Numbered from the stretch's first letter, positions 1 through 5,834 are shown. The stretch: DNA of 6,642 bases from an uncultured Clostridia bacterium (GCA_947567585.1 CANONE010000120.1:1-6642), one strand, 5' to 3'. Notes: generated by a model from the letters alone, not told the origin. Made by a program: numbers and translations.

Positions 1-122
1 AAAACAGCTCTTTTTCAAGTATTCCTCTCGAAAAAAGGAAAAATAAATTTCCAGCTCAGGGCGGGAGGATAAAGATAACTGGGCTGAAAAGAAATTTCTT
101 GCAAAATGTTGATGGTAAACAC

Positions 123-151
123 TTGTAATTCTGGAAGAAATGTATTAAAAT
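123..151 (+). promoter_or_regulatory. Probable sigma-A promoter of gap
   Basis: A -35-like TTGTAA (123-128) and a -10-like TAAAAT (146-151) are separated by 17 bp, the preferred spacing for the housekeeping sigma factor. Transcription would start near 158, inside a small inverted repeat GGGTA/TACCC (154-158 and 165-169), leaving a leader of about 38 nt before gap. Positions 1-122 hold no supported gene. They contain a possible hairpin CAGCTCAG/CTGGGCTG (52-59 with 79-86) and a perfect palindrome AAGAAATTTCTT (89-100). Confidence 0.6.
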
Positions 152-195
152 AAGGGTAGTCCAGTACCCCATATTTCTTTTAGGAGGTCATTCCA

Positions 196-1209
196 ATGTC
201 TGTTAAAGTTGCAATCAATGGTTTCGGCCGCATTGGCCGTCTGGCTTTCCGCCAGATGTTCGGCGCTGAGGGCTACGAGGTAGTAGCCATCAACGATCTG
301 ACCAGCCCCAAGATGCTGGCTCATCTGCTGAAGTATGATTCCGCCCAGGGCCGCTATGCTCTGTGCGACAAGGTGGAGGCCGGCGAGGACTCCATCACTG
401 TAGACGGCAAGACCATTAAGATCTATGCCGAGAAGGACGCCAAGGATCTGCCCTGGGGCGAGATCGGCGTTGACGTAGTGCTGGAATGCACCGGCTTCTA
501 CTGCTCCAAGGATAAGTCTCAGGCTCACATCGACGCGGGCGCCAAGAAGGTTGTTATCTCCGCTCCTGCCGGCAAGGACCTGAAGACCATTGTTTACAGT
601 GTAAACGAGAACACCCTGGACGCTTCCGATACCATTATCAGCGCCGCTTCCTGCACCACCAACTGCCTGGCTCCCATGGCCAACACCCTCAATAAGTATG
701 CCCCCATTCAGAGCGGCATCATGACCACTGTACACGCTTTCACCGGCGATCAGATGGTTCTGGACGGCCCCCATCGCAAGGGCGATCTCCGCCGCGCCCG
801 CGCCGCCGCTGTGAACATTGTTCCCAACAGCACCGGCGCCGCCAAGGCCATCGGCCTGGTTATTCCTGAGCTGAATGGCAAGCTCATCGGCTCCGCCCAG
901 CGTGTGCCCGTACCCACCGGTTCTACCACCATTCTGGTAGCCGTTGTCAAGGGCGAAAATATCACTGCCGAGGGCATCAATGCCGCCATGAAGGCCGCCG
1001 CTTCCGATTCCTTTGGCTACACCGAGGAGCCCCTGGTGTCTTCCGACATCATCGGCATTACCTATGGCTCCCTGTTCGACGCTACCCAGACCATGGTAGC
1101 CGAGATCGGTGACGGCCTGTATCAGGTACAGGTAGTTTCCTGGTACGACAACGAGAACAGCTACACCAGCCAGATGGTCCGCACCATTAAGTACTTCGCT
1201 TCCATCTAA
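196..1209 (+). CDS. gap: Glyceraldehyde-3-phosphate dehydrogenase (NAD-dependent, type I)
   Basis: This cytoplasmic glycolytic enzyme oxidises and phosphorylates glyceraldehyde 3-phosphate to 1,3-bisphosphoglycerate with NAD. The 337 residues are the normal full length. The N-terminal Rossmann fold carries INGFGRIGR at residues 7-15. Asp34 in AINDL is the residue that usually selects NAD over NADP. The active site ASCTTN (151-156) supplies catalytic Cys153, and His180 in TVHAFTG is its partner. The phosphate-loop region GDLRRARAAAVNIVPNSTGA (196-215) and the C-terminal WYDNENSY (317-324) are intact. The start is fixed by a strong AGGAGGT at 182-188, 7 nt before the ATG. Codon use is strongly biased, which fits high expression. 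It has its own promoter and seems monocistronic, since a hairpin-rich gap follows. An archaeal-type or non-phosphorylating GapN enzyme is excluded by these motifs. Confidence 0.98.
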   Translation: MSVKVAINGFGRIGRLAFRQMFGAEGYEVVAINDLTSPKMLAHLLKYDSAQGRYALCDKVEAGEDSITVDGKTIKIYAEKDAKDLPWGEIGVDVVLECTGFYCSKDKSQAHIDAGAKKVVISAPAGKDLKTIVYSVNENTLDASDTIISAASCTTNCLAPMANTLNKYAPIQSGIMTTVHAFTGDQMVLDGPHRKGDLRRARAAAVNIVPNSTGAAKAIGLVIPELNGKLIGSAQRVPVPTGSTTILVAVVKGENITAEGINAAMKAAASDSFGYTEEPLVSSDIIGITYGSLFDATQTMVAEIGDGLYQVQVVSWYDNENSYTSQMVRTIKYFASI

Positions 1210-1245
1210 GGACAAGCTGGACAAACTGCTGATAAAATGACTGCC

Positions 1246-1301
1246 AAGAGGCTCCGTAGGATGACTGTCTGCGGGGTCTCTTTGTGCATTTGATGAATGC
1301 A
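1246..1301 (+). terminator. Tandem hairpins downstream of gap, possible weak terminator
   Basis: AAGAGGCTCCG (1246-1256) can pair with CGGGGTCTCTT (1272-1282) over 11 bp including two G-U pairs, with a 15-nt loop. A second hairpin follows at once: TGCATT (1285-1290) with AATGCA (1296-1301). No clear run of T follows either stem, so this is a weak or processing-type 3' end rather than a textbook intrinsic terminator. No convincing separate promoter was found between 1210 and 1327, so some readthrough from gap into the next gene is possible. Confidence 0.4.
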
Positions 1302-1327
1302 TAAATGTGTGAAAGGGGAGTATGTCT

Positions 1328-1633
1328 ATGAAATATCTGCCAATGCTGCTTCTGGGGATTGTTTTGACAGCAATCAGCGTCCCTAATTTGCGGGGCAGCA
1401 CCTCGACAATCCATTGGTACAACCGGCGCAGGGTCAGCGAGGAAGACGCGCCGGCCTATGGGCGGGCCATGGGGACAGGAACCCTGATTATGGGGATTTC
1501 TGTGGTTCTGACGGCGGCGCTGCAGATAGCCACGGGAGTAGAGGCGCTCTCCTATCTGGTTCTGGGAGGCTTTGCGGTGGGGCTGGCTATAATGCTGTTT
1601 GCTCAAATAAAGTACAACAAGGGCATCTTTTGA
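1328..1633 (+). CDS. Small membrane protein, DUF3784-like
   Basis: The protein of 101 residues has three predicted transmembrane segments at about residues 3-19, 49-67 and 74-93. Between the first and second lies a polar, positively charged stretch, WYNRRRVSEEDAPAYGRAMG (30-49). The sequence N-R-R-x-V-S-E-E-D followed by YGRxMGxGT resembles the DUF3784 family of Firmicutes, whose function is unknown. Two in-frame ATGs exist, at 1322 and 1328. The ribosome binding site AGGGGAG (1314-1320) is only 1 nt from the first but 7 nt from the second, so 1328 is chosen. It lies 20 nt upstream of the nucleotidyltransferase gene and is probably cotranscribed with it. The family call is from remembered pattern, not a search. 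Confidence 0.72.
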   Translation: MKYLPMLLLGIVLTAISVPNLRGSTSTIHWYNRRRVSEEDAPAYGRAMGTGTLIMGISVVLTAALQIATGVEALSYLVLGGFAVGLAIMLFAQIKYNKGIF

Positions 1634-1653
1634 GAGGCCGCGGGGAGAAAACT

Positions 1654-2319
1654 ATGATCATAGATATTGAAAGCTGGTCAGGAGATCTGGCGGAAAAATT
1701 AATCAAAGCCTTTGGCGGGCGGCTGCGCTTTGTGGGCTATCAGGGCAGCTACGGCCGGGGCGAAGCTACGGAAGAAAGCGATATCGACATAGTAACGGTG
1801 CTGGATAAGCTGGGGCCAAAGGATTTGGATGTATACAGAGGACTGGTGCGGGCCATGCCGGAAGGGCATAAAGCCTGCGGGTTTATTTGCGGGGCAAAGG
1901 AATTGTATCATTGGCCCAGCTTTGACCTATATGGCTTGCTGCTGGATACCAAACCGGTGCTTGGCAGGCTCTGGCCCCTTGTACCGGAATTTGCCCGGCA
2001 GGTGGGGCCAGAGGCGCTGCGGGTTCAGGCGTCCGCCTTGTACCACATGGCCTGCCACAGCTATCTCTACAGCGTTGACCCCAACGCGGCCTTGCGGGAA
2101 ATGGGAAAGCCGATTTTTTTCTGCCTGCGCTTTTTCGCTATGCAGCGGGACGGCAGCTACTACGCGTCTAAGGCGGAATTGTTGAACGTGTTGGAAGGAC
2201 GGGAAAAGGAGCTTCTGGCGCTGACAATGGACCGCCGTGTTTCCGGCTTTACAAAAGAGCAGACGGAGCATGCGTATCAGCTTATCATCAGCTGGAGCGC
2301 GGCTATGTTGACGTCTTAA
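1654..2319 (+). CDS. Nucleotidyltransferase domain protein (MNT/Pol-beta superfamily)
   Basis: The 221-residue protein carries the nucleotidyltransferase signature GSYGRGEATEESDIDI at residues 31-46. Asp43 and Asp45 would bind the catalytic metal ions, and Asp91 in SFDLYGLLL is a good candidate for the third carboxylate. The fold therefore looks catalytically complete. Members of the family transfer a nucleotide to small molecules or proteins; the substrate here cannot be told. The C-terminal half (about 115-215) is predicted mostly helical and has no motif I recognise; the Rx4-6H motif of HEPN toxins is absent. The open frame extends upstream to 1414, but that part overlaps the DUF3784-like gene and lacks family features. 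ATG 1654 has GGGGAG at 1642-1647 with 6-nt spacing, so it is taken as the start. Confidence 0.8.
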   Translation: MIIDIESWSGDLAEKLIKAFGGRLRFVGYQGSYGRGEATEESDIDIVTVLDKLGPKDLDVYRGLVRAMPEGHKACGFICGAKELYHWPSFDLYGLLLDTKPVLGRLWPLVPEFARQVGPEALRVQASALYHMACHSYLYSVDPNAALREMGKPIFFCLRFFAMQRDGSYYASKAELLNVLEGREKELLALTMDRRVSGFTKEQTEHAYQLIISWSAAMLTS

Positions 2320-2346
2320 CCAGCCGGCGCCCAGAAAAATTATTTT
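2292..2346 (+). terminator. Possible intrinsic terminator overlapping the nucleotidyltransferase stop
   Basis: CTGG-a-GCGCGGC (2292-2303) can pair with GCC-g-GCGCCCAG (2323-2334), an 11-bp GC-rich stem with one single-base bulge on each side. The loop of 19 nt contains the stop codon (2317-2319). After the stem comes AAAAATTATTTTTT, so the T-rich stretch is offset by five A residues. The hairpin would close the DUF3784-like/nucleotidyltransferase unit before the next promoter. Confidence 0.5.
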
Positions 2347-2357
2347 TTGGAAAACCC

Positions 2358-2388
2358 TTGACTTGAACATCGTGTCGCACCTTATACT
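2358..2388 (+). promoter_or_regulatory. MerR-type promoter with 19-bp spacer
   Basis: TTGACT (2358-2363) and TATACT (2383-2388) are near-consensus hexamers separated by 19 bp. This long spacer is the hallmark of promoters activated by MerR-family proteins, which untwist the DNA to align the hexamers. The spacer holds a short dyad ACA-TCG-TGT (2367-2375), near its centre. The gene immediately downstream is itself a MerR regulator, so autoregulation is the obvious inference. Confidence 0.7.
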
Positions 2389-2412
2389 GGGAGGCAGAGA
2401 GGAGAGATGGAC

Positions 2413-3435
2413 ATGGACCACAACCTTGCCACCGTCACCCAGGTGTCCCGGGCGCTGGGGTTATCGACTCGAATGCTCCGGTATTACGAAAAGCTGGGTC
2501 TGGTGCAGAGCCGCCGTGAAGAAGGTTATGCATACCGGCTGTATGACCAGGAGGCCCTGGCCCGCTTGCGGCAGATTGTACTTTTGCGCAAGCTGCGCCT
2601 GCCGCTGCGGGACATTCAGCAGATCCTGGAGGACCCCAGCGCCCAAGCGGCTATCCGCGTCTTCCAGAGGAACATTGCCGGTCTGGACGCGGAGCGGGAG
2701 GCCCTGGACACCATCCGGATTATTCTCAGCGAACTGCTGGCCGGGCTGAAGGAGCACCATTGGCTTCCCGCCCAAAAGGTGCTGTTGGACGACCAGCAGC
2801 TGGCGGGGCTCACAGGTCTGGCGGGGCTGGCGGTGGAGCCCCCTCTCTCCAGTCCACCAAATCAGCAAAAGGAGCGAAAAACCATGGATGACCTGAACAG
2901 AGCGGAACAAAACGAAGGCAAGCTGAAGAATGTCAGAATTGTACATCTGCCCGCCGCCACAGTGGCGGCAGTCCATTTCATTGGGCCGGACCCGGAGGAC
3001 CACGCCGGGCGGATGATAGCGGACTTTGCCAGGGAGAACCGGCTGTGGGAAAAGGAAAGCGATTTGCGGCAGTACGGATTCAACCATCCAAACCCGCCGC
3101 CGGAGGGGGGCGAGTACGGGTATGAGTTCTGGGTGACTATCCCGGAGGATATGGAAGTGCCCGCGCCTCTGGAGAAGAAGAGCTTCCCTGGGGGAACCTA
3201 TGCGGCCCATTGTATTCAGATGGGCAATTTCCACGAGTGGCAGTGGCTGTTCGGCTGGGCCTATGAGAACGAGGTGTGGGAGATAGCGGGCTCGGGTACG
3301 CCGGAGGACATGTACGGCTGCCTGGAGGAGCATTTGAACTTCCATGACCACATTCAGGAGGCAGCGGAAGGGGAACCGCAAATCTCCCAGCTGGACCTGT
3401 TGATTCCAGTAAAAAAGAAAGCCAAAACTGAGTGA
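2413..3435 (+). CDS. MerR regulator fused to GyrI-like effector-binding domain
   Basis: This is a transcription regulator with a sensor domain, 340 residues from ATG 2413. The MerR winged helix-turn-helix comes first: VTQVSRALGLSTRMLRYYEK then a wing with GYAYRLYD (about residues 8-45), and a dimerisation helix to about 115. A low-complexity, proline-containing linker (about 142-156) follows. Residues from about 158 to the end match a GyrI-like/AraC effector-binding domain, with YGFNHPNPPP, GYEFWVTIPED, FPGGTYAAH and a terminal LDLLIPV strand; such domains bind bulky, often cationic, small molecules. An in-frame ATG at 2407 also exists, but AGGAG (2400-2404) is 2 nt from it and 8 nt from 2413. 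A strong internal ribosome binding site and ATG lie at the start of the sensor domain (2867-2886). No efflux pump or obvious target gene adjoins it, so its ligand is unknown. Confidence 0.9.
   Translation: MDHNLATVTQVSRALGLSTRMLRYYEKLGLVQSRREEGYAYRLYDQEALARLRQIVLLRKLRLPLRDIQQILEDPSAQAAIRVFQRNIAGLDAEREALDTIRIILSELLAGLKEHHWLPAQKVLLDDQQLAGLTGLAGLAVEPPLSSPPNQQKERKTMDDLNRAEQNEGKLKNVRIVHLPAATVAAVHFIGPDPEDHAGRMIADFARENRLWEKESDLRQYGFNHPNPPPEGGEYGYEFWVTIPEDMEVPAPLEKKSFPGGTYAAHCIQMGNFHEWQWLFGWAYENEVWEIAGSGTPEDMYGCLEEHLNFHDHIQEAAEGEPQISQLDLLIPVKKKAKTE
2867..2886 (+). promoter_or_regulatory. Internal in-frame ribosome binding site and ATG in the MerR gene
   Basis: AAAAGGAG (2867-2874) lies 9 nt before ATG 2884, which is in frame with the MerR gene. 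Starting here would give a protein of 183 residues (2884-3435) that begins MDDLNRAEQ and consists of exactly the effector-binding domain. The site falls in the interdomain linker, not within a folded domain. Confidence 0.55.
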
Positions 3436-3439
3436 TCCT

Positions 3440-3471
3440 GAAAGCGGGGCCGGATATCTGGCCCTGCTTTC
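3440..3471 (+). terminator. 12-bp stem-loop after the MerR gene
   Basis: GAAAGCGGGGCC (3440-3451) pairs with GGCCCTGCTTTC (3460-3471), with one G-U pair and an 8-nt loop. It begins 4 nt after the MerR stop codon and is a plausible 3' end for that transcript. The T-run is absent, and the right arm ends only 2 bp before the -35 box of the next promoter, so a role as an operator is also possible. Confidence 0.5.
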
Positions 3472-3473
3472 TA

Positions 3474-3502
3474 TTGACAAGGTTCACGTAATCCAGTAAA
3501 AT
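3474..3502 (+). promoter_or_regulatory. Near-consensus sigma-A promoter of the flavoprotein gene
   Basis: A perfect TTGACA (3474-3479) and TAAAAT (3497-3502) are separated by exactly 17 bp. Transcription should begin near 3509, giving a leader of about 100 nt before ATG 3610. It is the strongest promoter-like sequence in the window. Confidence 0.8.
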
Positions 3503-3508
3503 GAACGT

Positions 3509-3577
3509 AGCCGGCAGGCTAAAACTGTCTTTTCAAGTGGCGGGCAAAGCTATGGGGTCCGCCCGCTGAAGTCGGTT
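3509..3577 (+). ncRNA. Candidate structured 5' leader RNA (three-way junction)
   Basis: From the predicted transcription start, AGCCGGC (3509-3515) can pair with GTCGGTT (3571-3577), 7 bp with two G-U pairs, closing a domain that holds two further hairpins. These are AGGC/GTCT (3516-3519 with 3527-3530) and a long arm made of TTCA/TGAA (3532-3535 with 3567-3570) and GCGGGC/GCCCGC (3540-3545 with 3561-3566). The 15-nt apical loop is purine-rich. An alternative hairpin GGCAG/CTGTC (3513-3517 with 3525-3529) would compete with the closing stem. A cis-regulatory element for the following gene is inferred from sequence alone. No known riboswitch class matches fully. Confidence 0.35.
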
Positions 3578-3609
3578 GTTTCAAAAATGTGCAGAAAGAA
3601 GGAGCTAGG

Positions 3610-4077
3610 ATGAGACGAAAGGACCGCGAAGTCACAAGTATAGACGAGATTATGGAGATTCTGGCCCGGTGTAAGGTGTGCCGGTTAGGTTTAGCGGACC
3701 ATGGGAAGCCCTATGTGGTGCCGGTGAATTTTGGGGCGCAGCTGGAGGATGGGCAGATCTGCATATACATCCACGGCGCCAAAGCGGGCCGAAAGCTGGA
3801 CATTCTTCGGGAAAATCCCCTGATCTGTGTGGAGGCGGACTGTGGACACCGCCTGCTGGAAGGGGAAATTGCCTGCGCCCACAGCTATGCTTATGAGAGT
3901 GTGATCGGTTTTGGAAAAGCGGAAGTTTTGCAGGGCCATCAGGAGAAGGCCAAGGGGCTGGAGGCAATCCATCGGAACGTGACAGGGAAACGCTTTGCAT
4001 ACACGCCGGAACAAACGGAAACGGTGGCCGTGTTGCGGGTTGCGTTGGAGGAAGCCAGCGGGAAAAGAAGGGCTTAG
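3610..4077 (+). CDS. Pyridoxamine 5'-phosphate oxidase family protein (NimA-like flavoprotein)
   Basis: This small cytoplasmic split-barrel protein of 155 residues belongs to the FMN-binding group that includes NimA-like 5-nitroimidazole reductases. It starts MRRKDREVTSIDEI and has the family pattern CKVCRLGLADHGKPYVVPVN (about 22-41) followed by a barrel strand IYIHGAKAGRKLDILRENP (about 56-74), where flavin phosphate contacts usually lie. YESVIGFGKAEVL (about 95-107) is the next conserved barrel strand. The reaction is not established; drug reduction is only known for some relatives. The frame can be read from GTG 3589, but AAGGAG (3599-3604) lies inside that extension and is 5 nt from ATG 3610, so 3610 is the start. 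It appears monocistronic, with its own promoter and leader. Confidence 0.87.
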   Translation: MRRKDREVTSIDEIMEILARCKVCRLGLADHGKPYVVPVNFGAQLEDGQICIYIHGAKAGRKLDILRENPLICVEADCGHRLLEGEIACAHSYAYESVIGFGKAEVLQGHQEKAKGLEAIHRNVTGKRFAYTPEQTETVAVLRVALEEASGKRRA

Positions 4078-4129
4078 AATTGCTGAAATTTTTCTCCAAA
4101 AGTTTTCGGAATAAATTTTTAAAAATCAT

Positions 4130-4158
4130 TTGCTTTTTTGGATGACTTGGGGTATAAT
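4130..4158 (+). promoter_or_regulatory. Sigma-A promoter of the dehydrogenase operon
   Basis: A perfect -10 box TATAAT (4153-4158) lies 17 bp after a -35-like TTGCTT (4130-4135). The start would be near 4165. A perfect palindrome ATTTTTAAAAAT (4115-4126) sits just upstream of the -35. ATTTTT-CCC-AAAAAT (4175-4189) lies in the leader, directly before AAGGAG (4190-4195), the ribosome binding site of the next gene. Confidence 0.72.
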
Positions 4159-4206
4159 CTCCATTAAAGCAGGGATTTTTCCCAAAAATAAGGAGAGTGT
4201 TTTCCC

Positions 4207-5268
4207 ATGAAAGTAGCAGTGATCGGTTGTGGTTCTATTGCCAATTCGGCCCATATTCCGTCCTATATGAATAATCCTGAGGCAGAGATCAAGTATTTCT
4301 GCGACATCATCCCCGAGCGGGCCCAGAAGGCTGTGGAGGAATATGGCTGCGGTACCGCCGTGGTAGATTATCACGAGGTTCTTAATGATCCGGAGGTCCA
4401 AGCAGTTTCCGTCTGTACCCCCAACAACATGCATCCGGTAATCGCCATGGACGCCCTGCGCGCCGGGAAGGACGTGCTCTGCGAGAAACCCGCTGCCCGT
4501 ACCTATGCTGAAGCGCTGGAAATGCAGAAGGTGCAGCATGAGACCGGCCATGTCCTTAATATCGGCGTGGTAAACCGGTTTAACGACGGCGTTAACCGTA
4601 TTAAAGAGTACATTGATCAGGGGCGGCTGGGCAATATTCACCATGTCTATGCCAGCTTCCGGGCCCACCGCTCCATTCCCGGGCTGGGCGGCGCTTTCAC
4701 CACAAAGGCCATTGCCGGCGGCGGCGCTCTCATCGACTGGGGCGTGCATTATCTGGACATTGTCATGTATTGCTGCGGCGACCCCGCAGTAAAGACTGTT
4801 TCCGGCGAGGCTTTCTGCAAGCTGGGCAAGGACATGAAGAACTATACCTATACCAGCATGTGGGCCGAGGCCGGCAGCGATAAAGAGAACGGCGTTTACG
4901 ACGTGGACGACTCCGTTACCGGCTTGATCCGTACTTCTGGCCCGGTGATCACCCTCAACGGCGCCTGGGCCCAGAATATTGGCGAAAGCGAGACCTATAT
5001 CGATTTTATGGGGGACAAGGCCGGCATCCGCCTGCACTATGGCAGCGACTTTACCCTGTACACCACGGAGAATGGCGCGCTGGTGGAGTATACGCCTAAG
5101 TTCTCTATGCGCAACCATTTCCAGAATGAGATTGACGCTTTCATTGAGTGCATCAAAACTGGCAAGAAGCTGCCTTCTCACATTGACACGGTGATTATTA
5201 CCGCCCAAATGATGCAGGCGATTTATGATTCCTCTGAGCAGCACCGGGAGATCGTGCTGAACGGATAA
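4207..5268 (+). CDS. Gfo/Idh/MocA family NAD(P)-dependent oxidoreductase
   Basis: This is a 353-residue cytoplasmic dehydrogenase of the usual family length. The N-terminal Rossmann fold begins VAVIGCGSIANSAH (residues 3-16), with the GxGxxA dinucleotide-binding loop, and continues through VSVCTPNNMH (67-76) to the hallmark EKP (93-95). The C-terminal alpha/beta domain carries GGGALIDWGVHYLDI (171-185); Asp177 and His181 are the expected catalytic residues of the G-x-x-x-D-x-G-x-H pattern. Members oxidise or reduce a hydroxyl group on sugars, cyclitols or glycosides; the substrate here cannot be told. The family member count in each genome is usually high, so no gene symbol is given. It starts an operon: the next gene follows after 29 nt, and a sugar phosphate isomerase/epimerase lies beyond that, which supports a carbohydrate or cyclitol substrate. 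Confidence 0.93.
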   Translation: MKVAVIGCGSIANSAHIPSYMNNPEAEIKYFCDIIPERAQKAVEEYGCGTAVVDYHEVLNDPEVQAVSVCTPNNMHPVIAMDALRAGKDVLCEKPAARTYAEALEMQKVQHETGHVLNIGVVNRFNDGVNRIKEYIDQGRLGNIHHVYASFRAHRSIPGLGGAFTTKAIAGGGALIDWGVHYLDIVMYCCGDPAVKTVSGEAFCKLGKDMKNYTYTSMWAEAGSDKENGVYDVDDSVTGLIRTSGPVITLNGAWAQNIGESETYIDFMGDKAGIRLHYGSDFTLYTTENGALVEYTPKFSMRNHFQNEIDAFIECIKTGKKLPSHIDTVIITAQMMQAIYDSSEQHREIVLNG

Positions 5269-5297
5269 GCCTTTGCCAAAGGGAAGAGGGAAGAGAT

Positions 5298-5834
5298 ATG
5301 CCGAAAAATGATAACGCCCATGCCCAGCGTTTTTATGCGAGCCTGTCCCAGTTGGACCAGGAGGCCGCGATTCAGTTTGCCGGGGAACATGCGCTTTCTA
5401 AATCCGCAGACTTTCAGAAAAAATTTCGTTGGGCTCGGGAGCAGTGCGCGTTTTTGGAGAAGCGATTCTCGGAAGACGAAATCACTTTGATTCGGGGCCG
5501 CTGCCACTGCGAGGCAGGGAAGTCCCTGGCAGAGCGGATGCGCGGGTATTGGAGCTCCTCGAAAAACATGGAGGAATTTGCCTCGCTGCACAATCAAAAA
5601 GAGTCCTATGCACAGCTGGAAGCTGTAGAGGACGGGCTTCTTCTCATCTACCCTCAGTGCTATTGCGCCTGCGTAAAGCGGGTGGCGGAACCTATTTCCA
5701 GGACCTGGTGCCTGTGTACTCTGGGCTACGCCAAAGATCTGTTTTCTCAAGTGTTTGGGAAGGATGTGGAAGCCCAACTGTTGGAGTCGGTGAAAACCGG
5801 CGGACAGCGGTGTGTGGTCAAAGTAACAATATAG
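5298..5834 (+). CDS. Cysteine-rich protein, DUF6144-like, function unknown
   Basis: The 178-residue soluble protein has nine cysteines. They cluster as CHC (69-71), CYCAC (121-125), CLC (138-140) and single Cys50 and Cys172. The pattern suggests a bound metal or iron-sulfur centre, but that is inference. The C-terminal part, from GYAKDLFSQVFG (143-154) through SVKTGGQRCVVKV (164-176), resembles the small-molecule or V4R-like sensor folds that end in a G-x-x-C-x-hydrophobic strand. The layout matches my memory of DUF6144 proteins of Clostridia. No signal peptide or membrane segment is seen. The start has AGAGGG (5285-5290) 7 nt upstream. It lies 29 nt after the dehydrogenase gene and must be cotranscribed with it; a role as a redox partner, sensor or accessory protein is possible. 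Confidence 0.7.
   Translation: MPKNDNAHAQRFYASLSQLDQEAAIQFAGEHALSKSADFQKKFRWAREQCAFLEKRFSEDEITLIRGRCHCEAGKSLAERMRGYWSSSKNMEEFASLHNQKESYAQLEAVEDGLLLIYPQCYCACVKRVAEPISRTWCLCTLGYAKDLFSQVFGKDVEAQLLESVKTGGQRCVVKVTI

Noticed and set aside
145..1422. 425-residue open frame on the - strand opposite gap
   Set aside because: It is antisense to a gene with strong codon bias, which keeps the opposite frame open. The product is a glycine/alanine/leucine-rich sequence without recognisable domains, and gap itself is unmistakable.
1414..1653. 80-residue N-terminal extension of the nucleotidyltransferase frame
   Set aside because: It overlaps the DUF3784-like gene in another frame, has no family features, and a good ribosome binding site sits before ATG 1654.
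2461..3480. 339-residue open frame on the - strand across the MerR gene
   Set aside because: It runs antisense to both clear domains of the regulator and has low-complexity composition with no family motif.
3513..3577. Canonical c-di-GMP-I riboswitch
   Set aside because: Short matches to GCAAAGC and GGC-AAAAC are present, but the helices are too short, and the conserved segment would sit in a hairpin loop instead of at the junction. It is kept only as a hypothesis for a divergent leader.
3589..3609. GTG start giving 7 more residues on the flavoprotein
   Set aside because: The ribosome binding site AAGGAG lies within this stretch and is correctly spaced only for ATG 3610.
4126..5244. 372-residue open frame on the - strand opposite the Gfo/Idh/MocA gene
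   Set aside because: It is also a shadow of a biased gene. The + strand frame has a Rossmann fold, EKP and active-site motifs, while the - strand product resembles no family.
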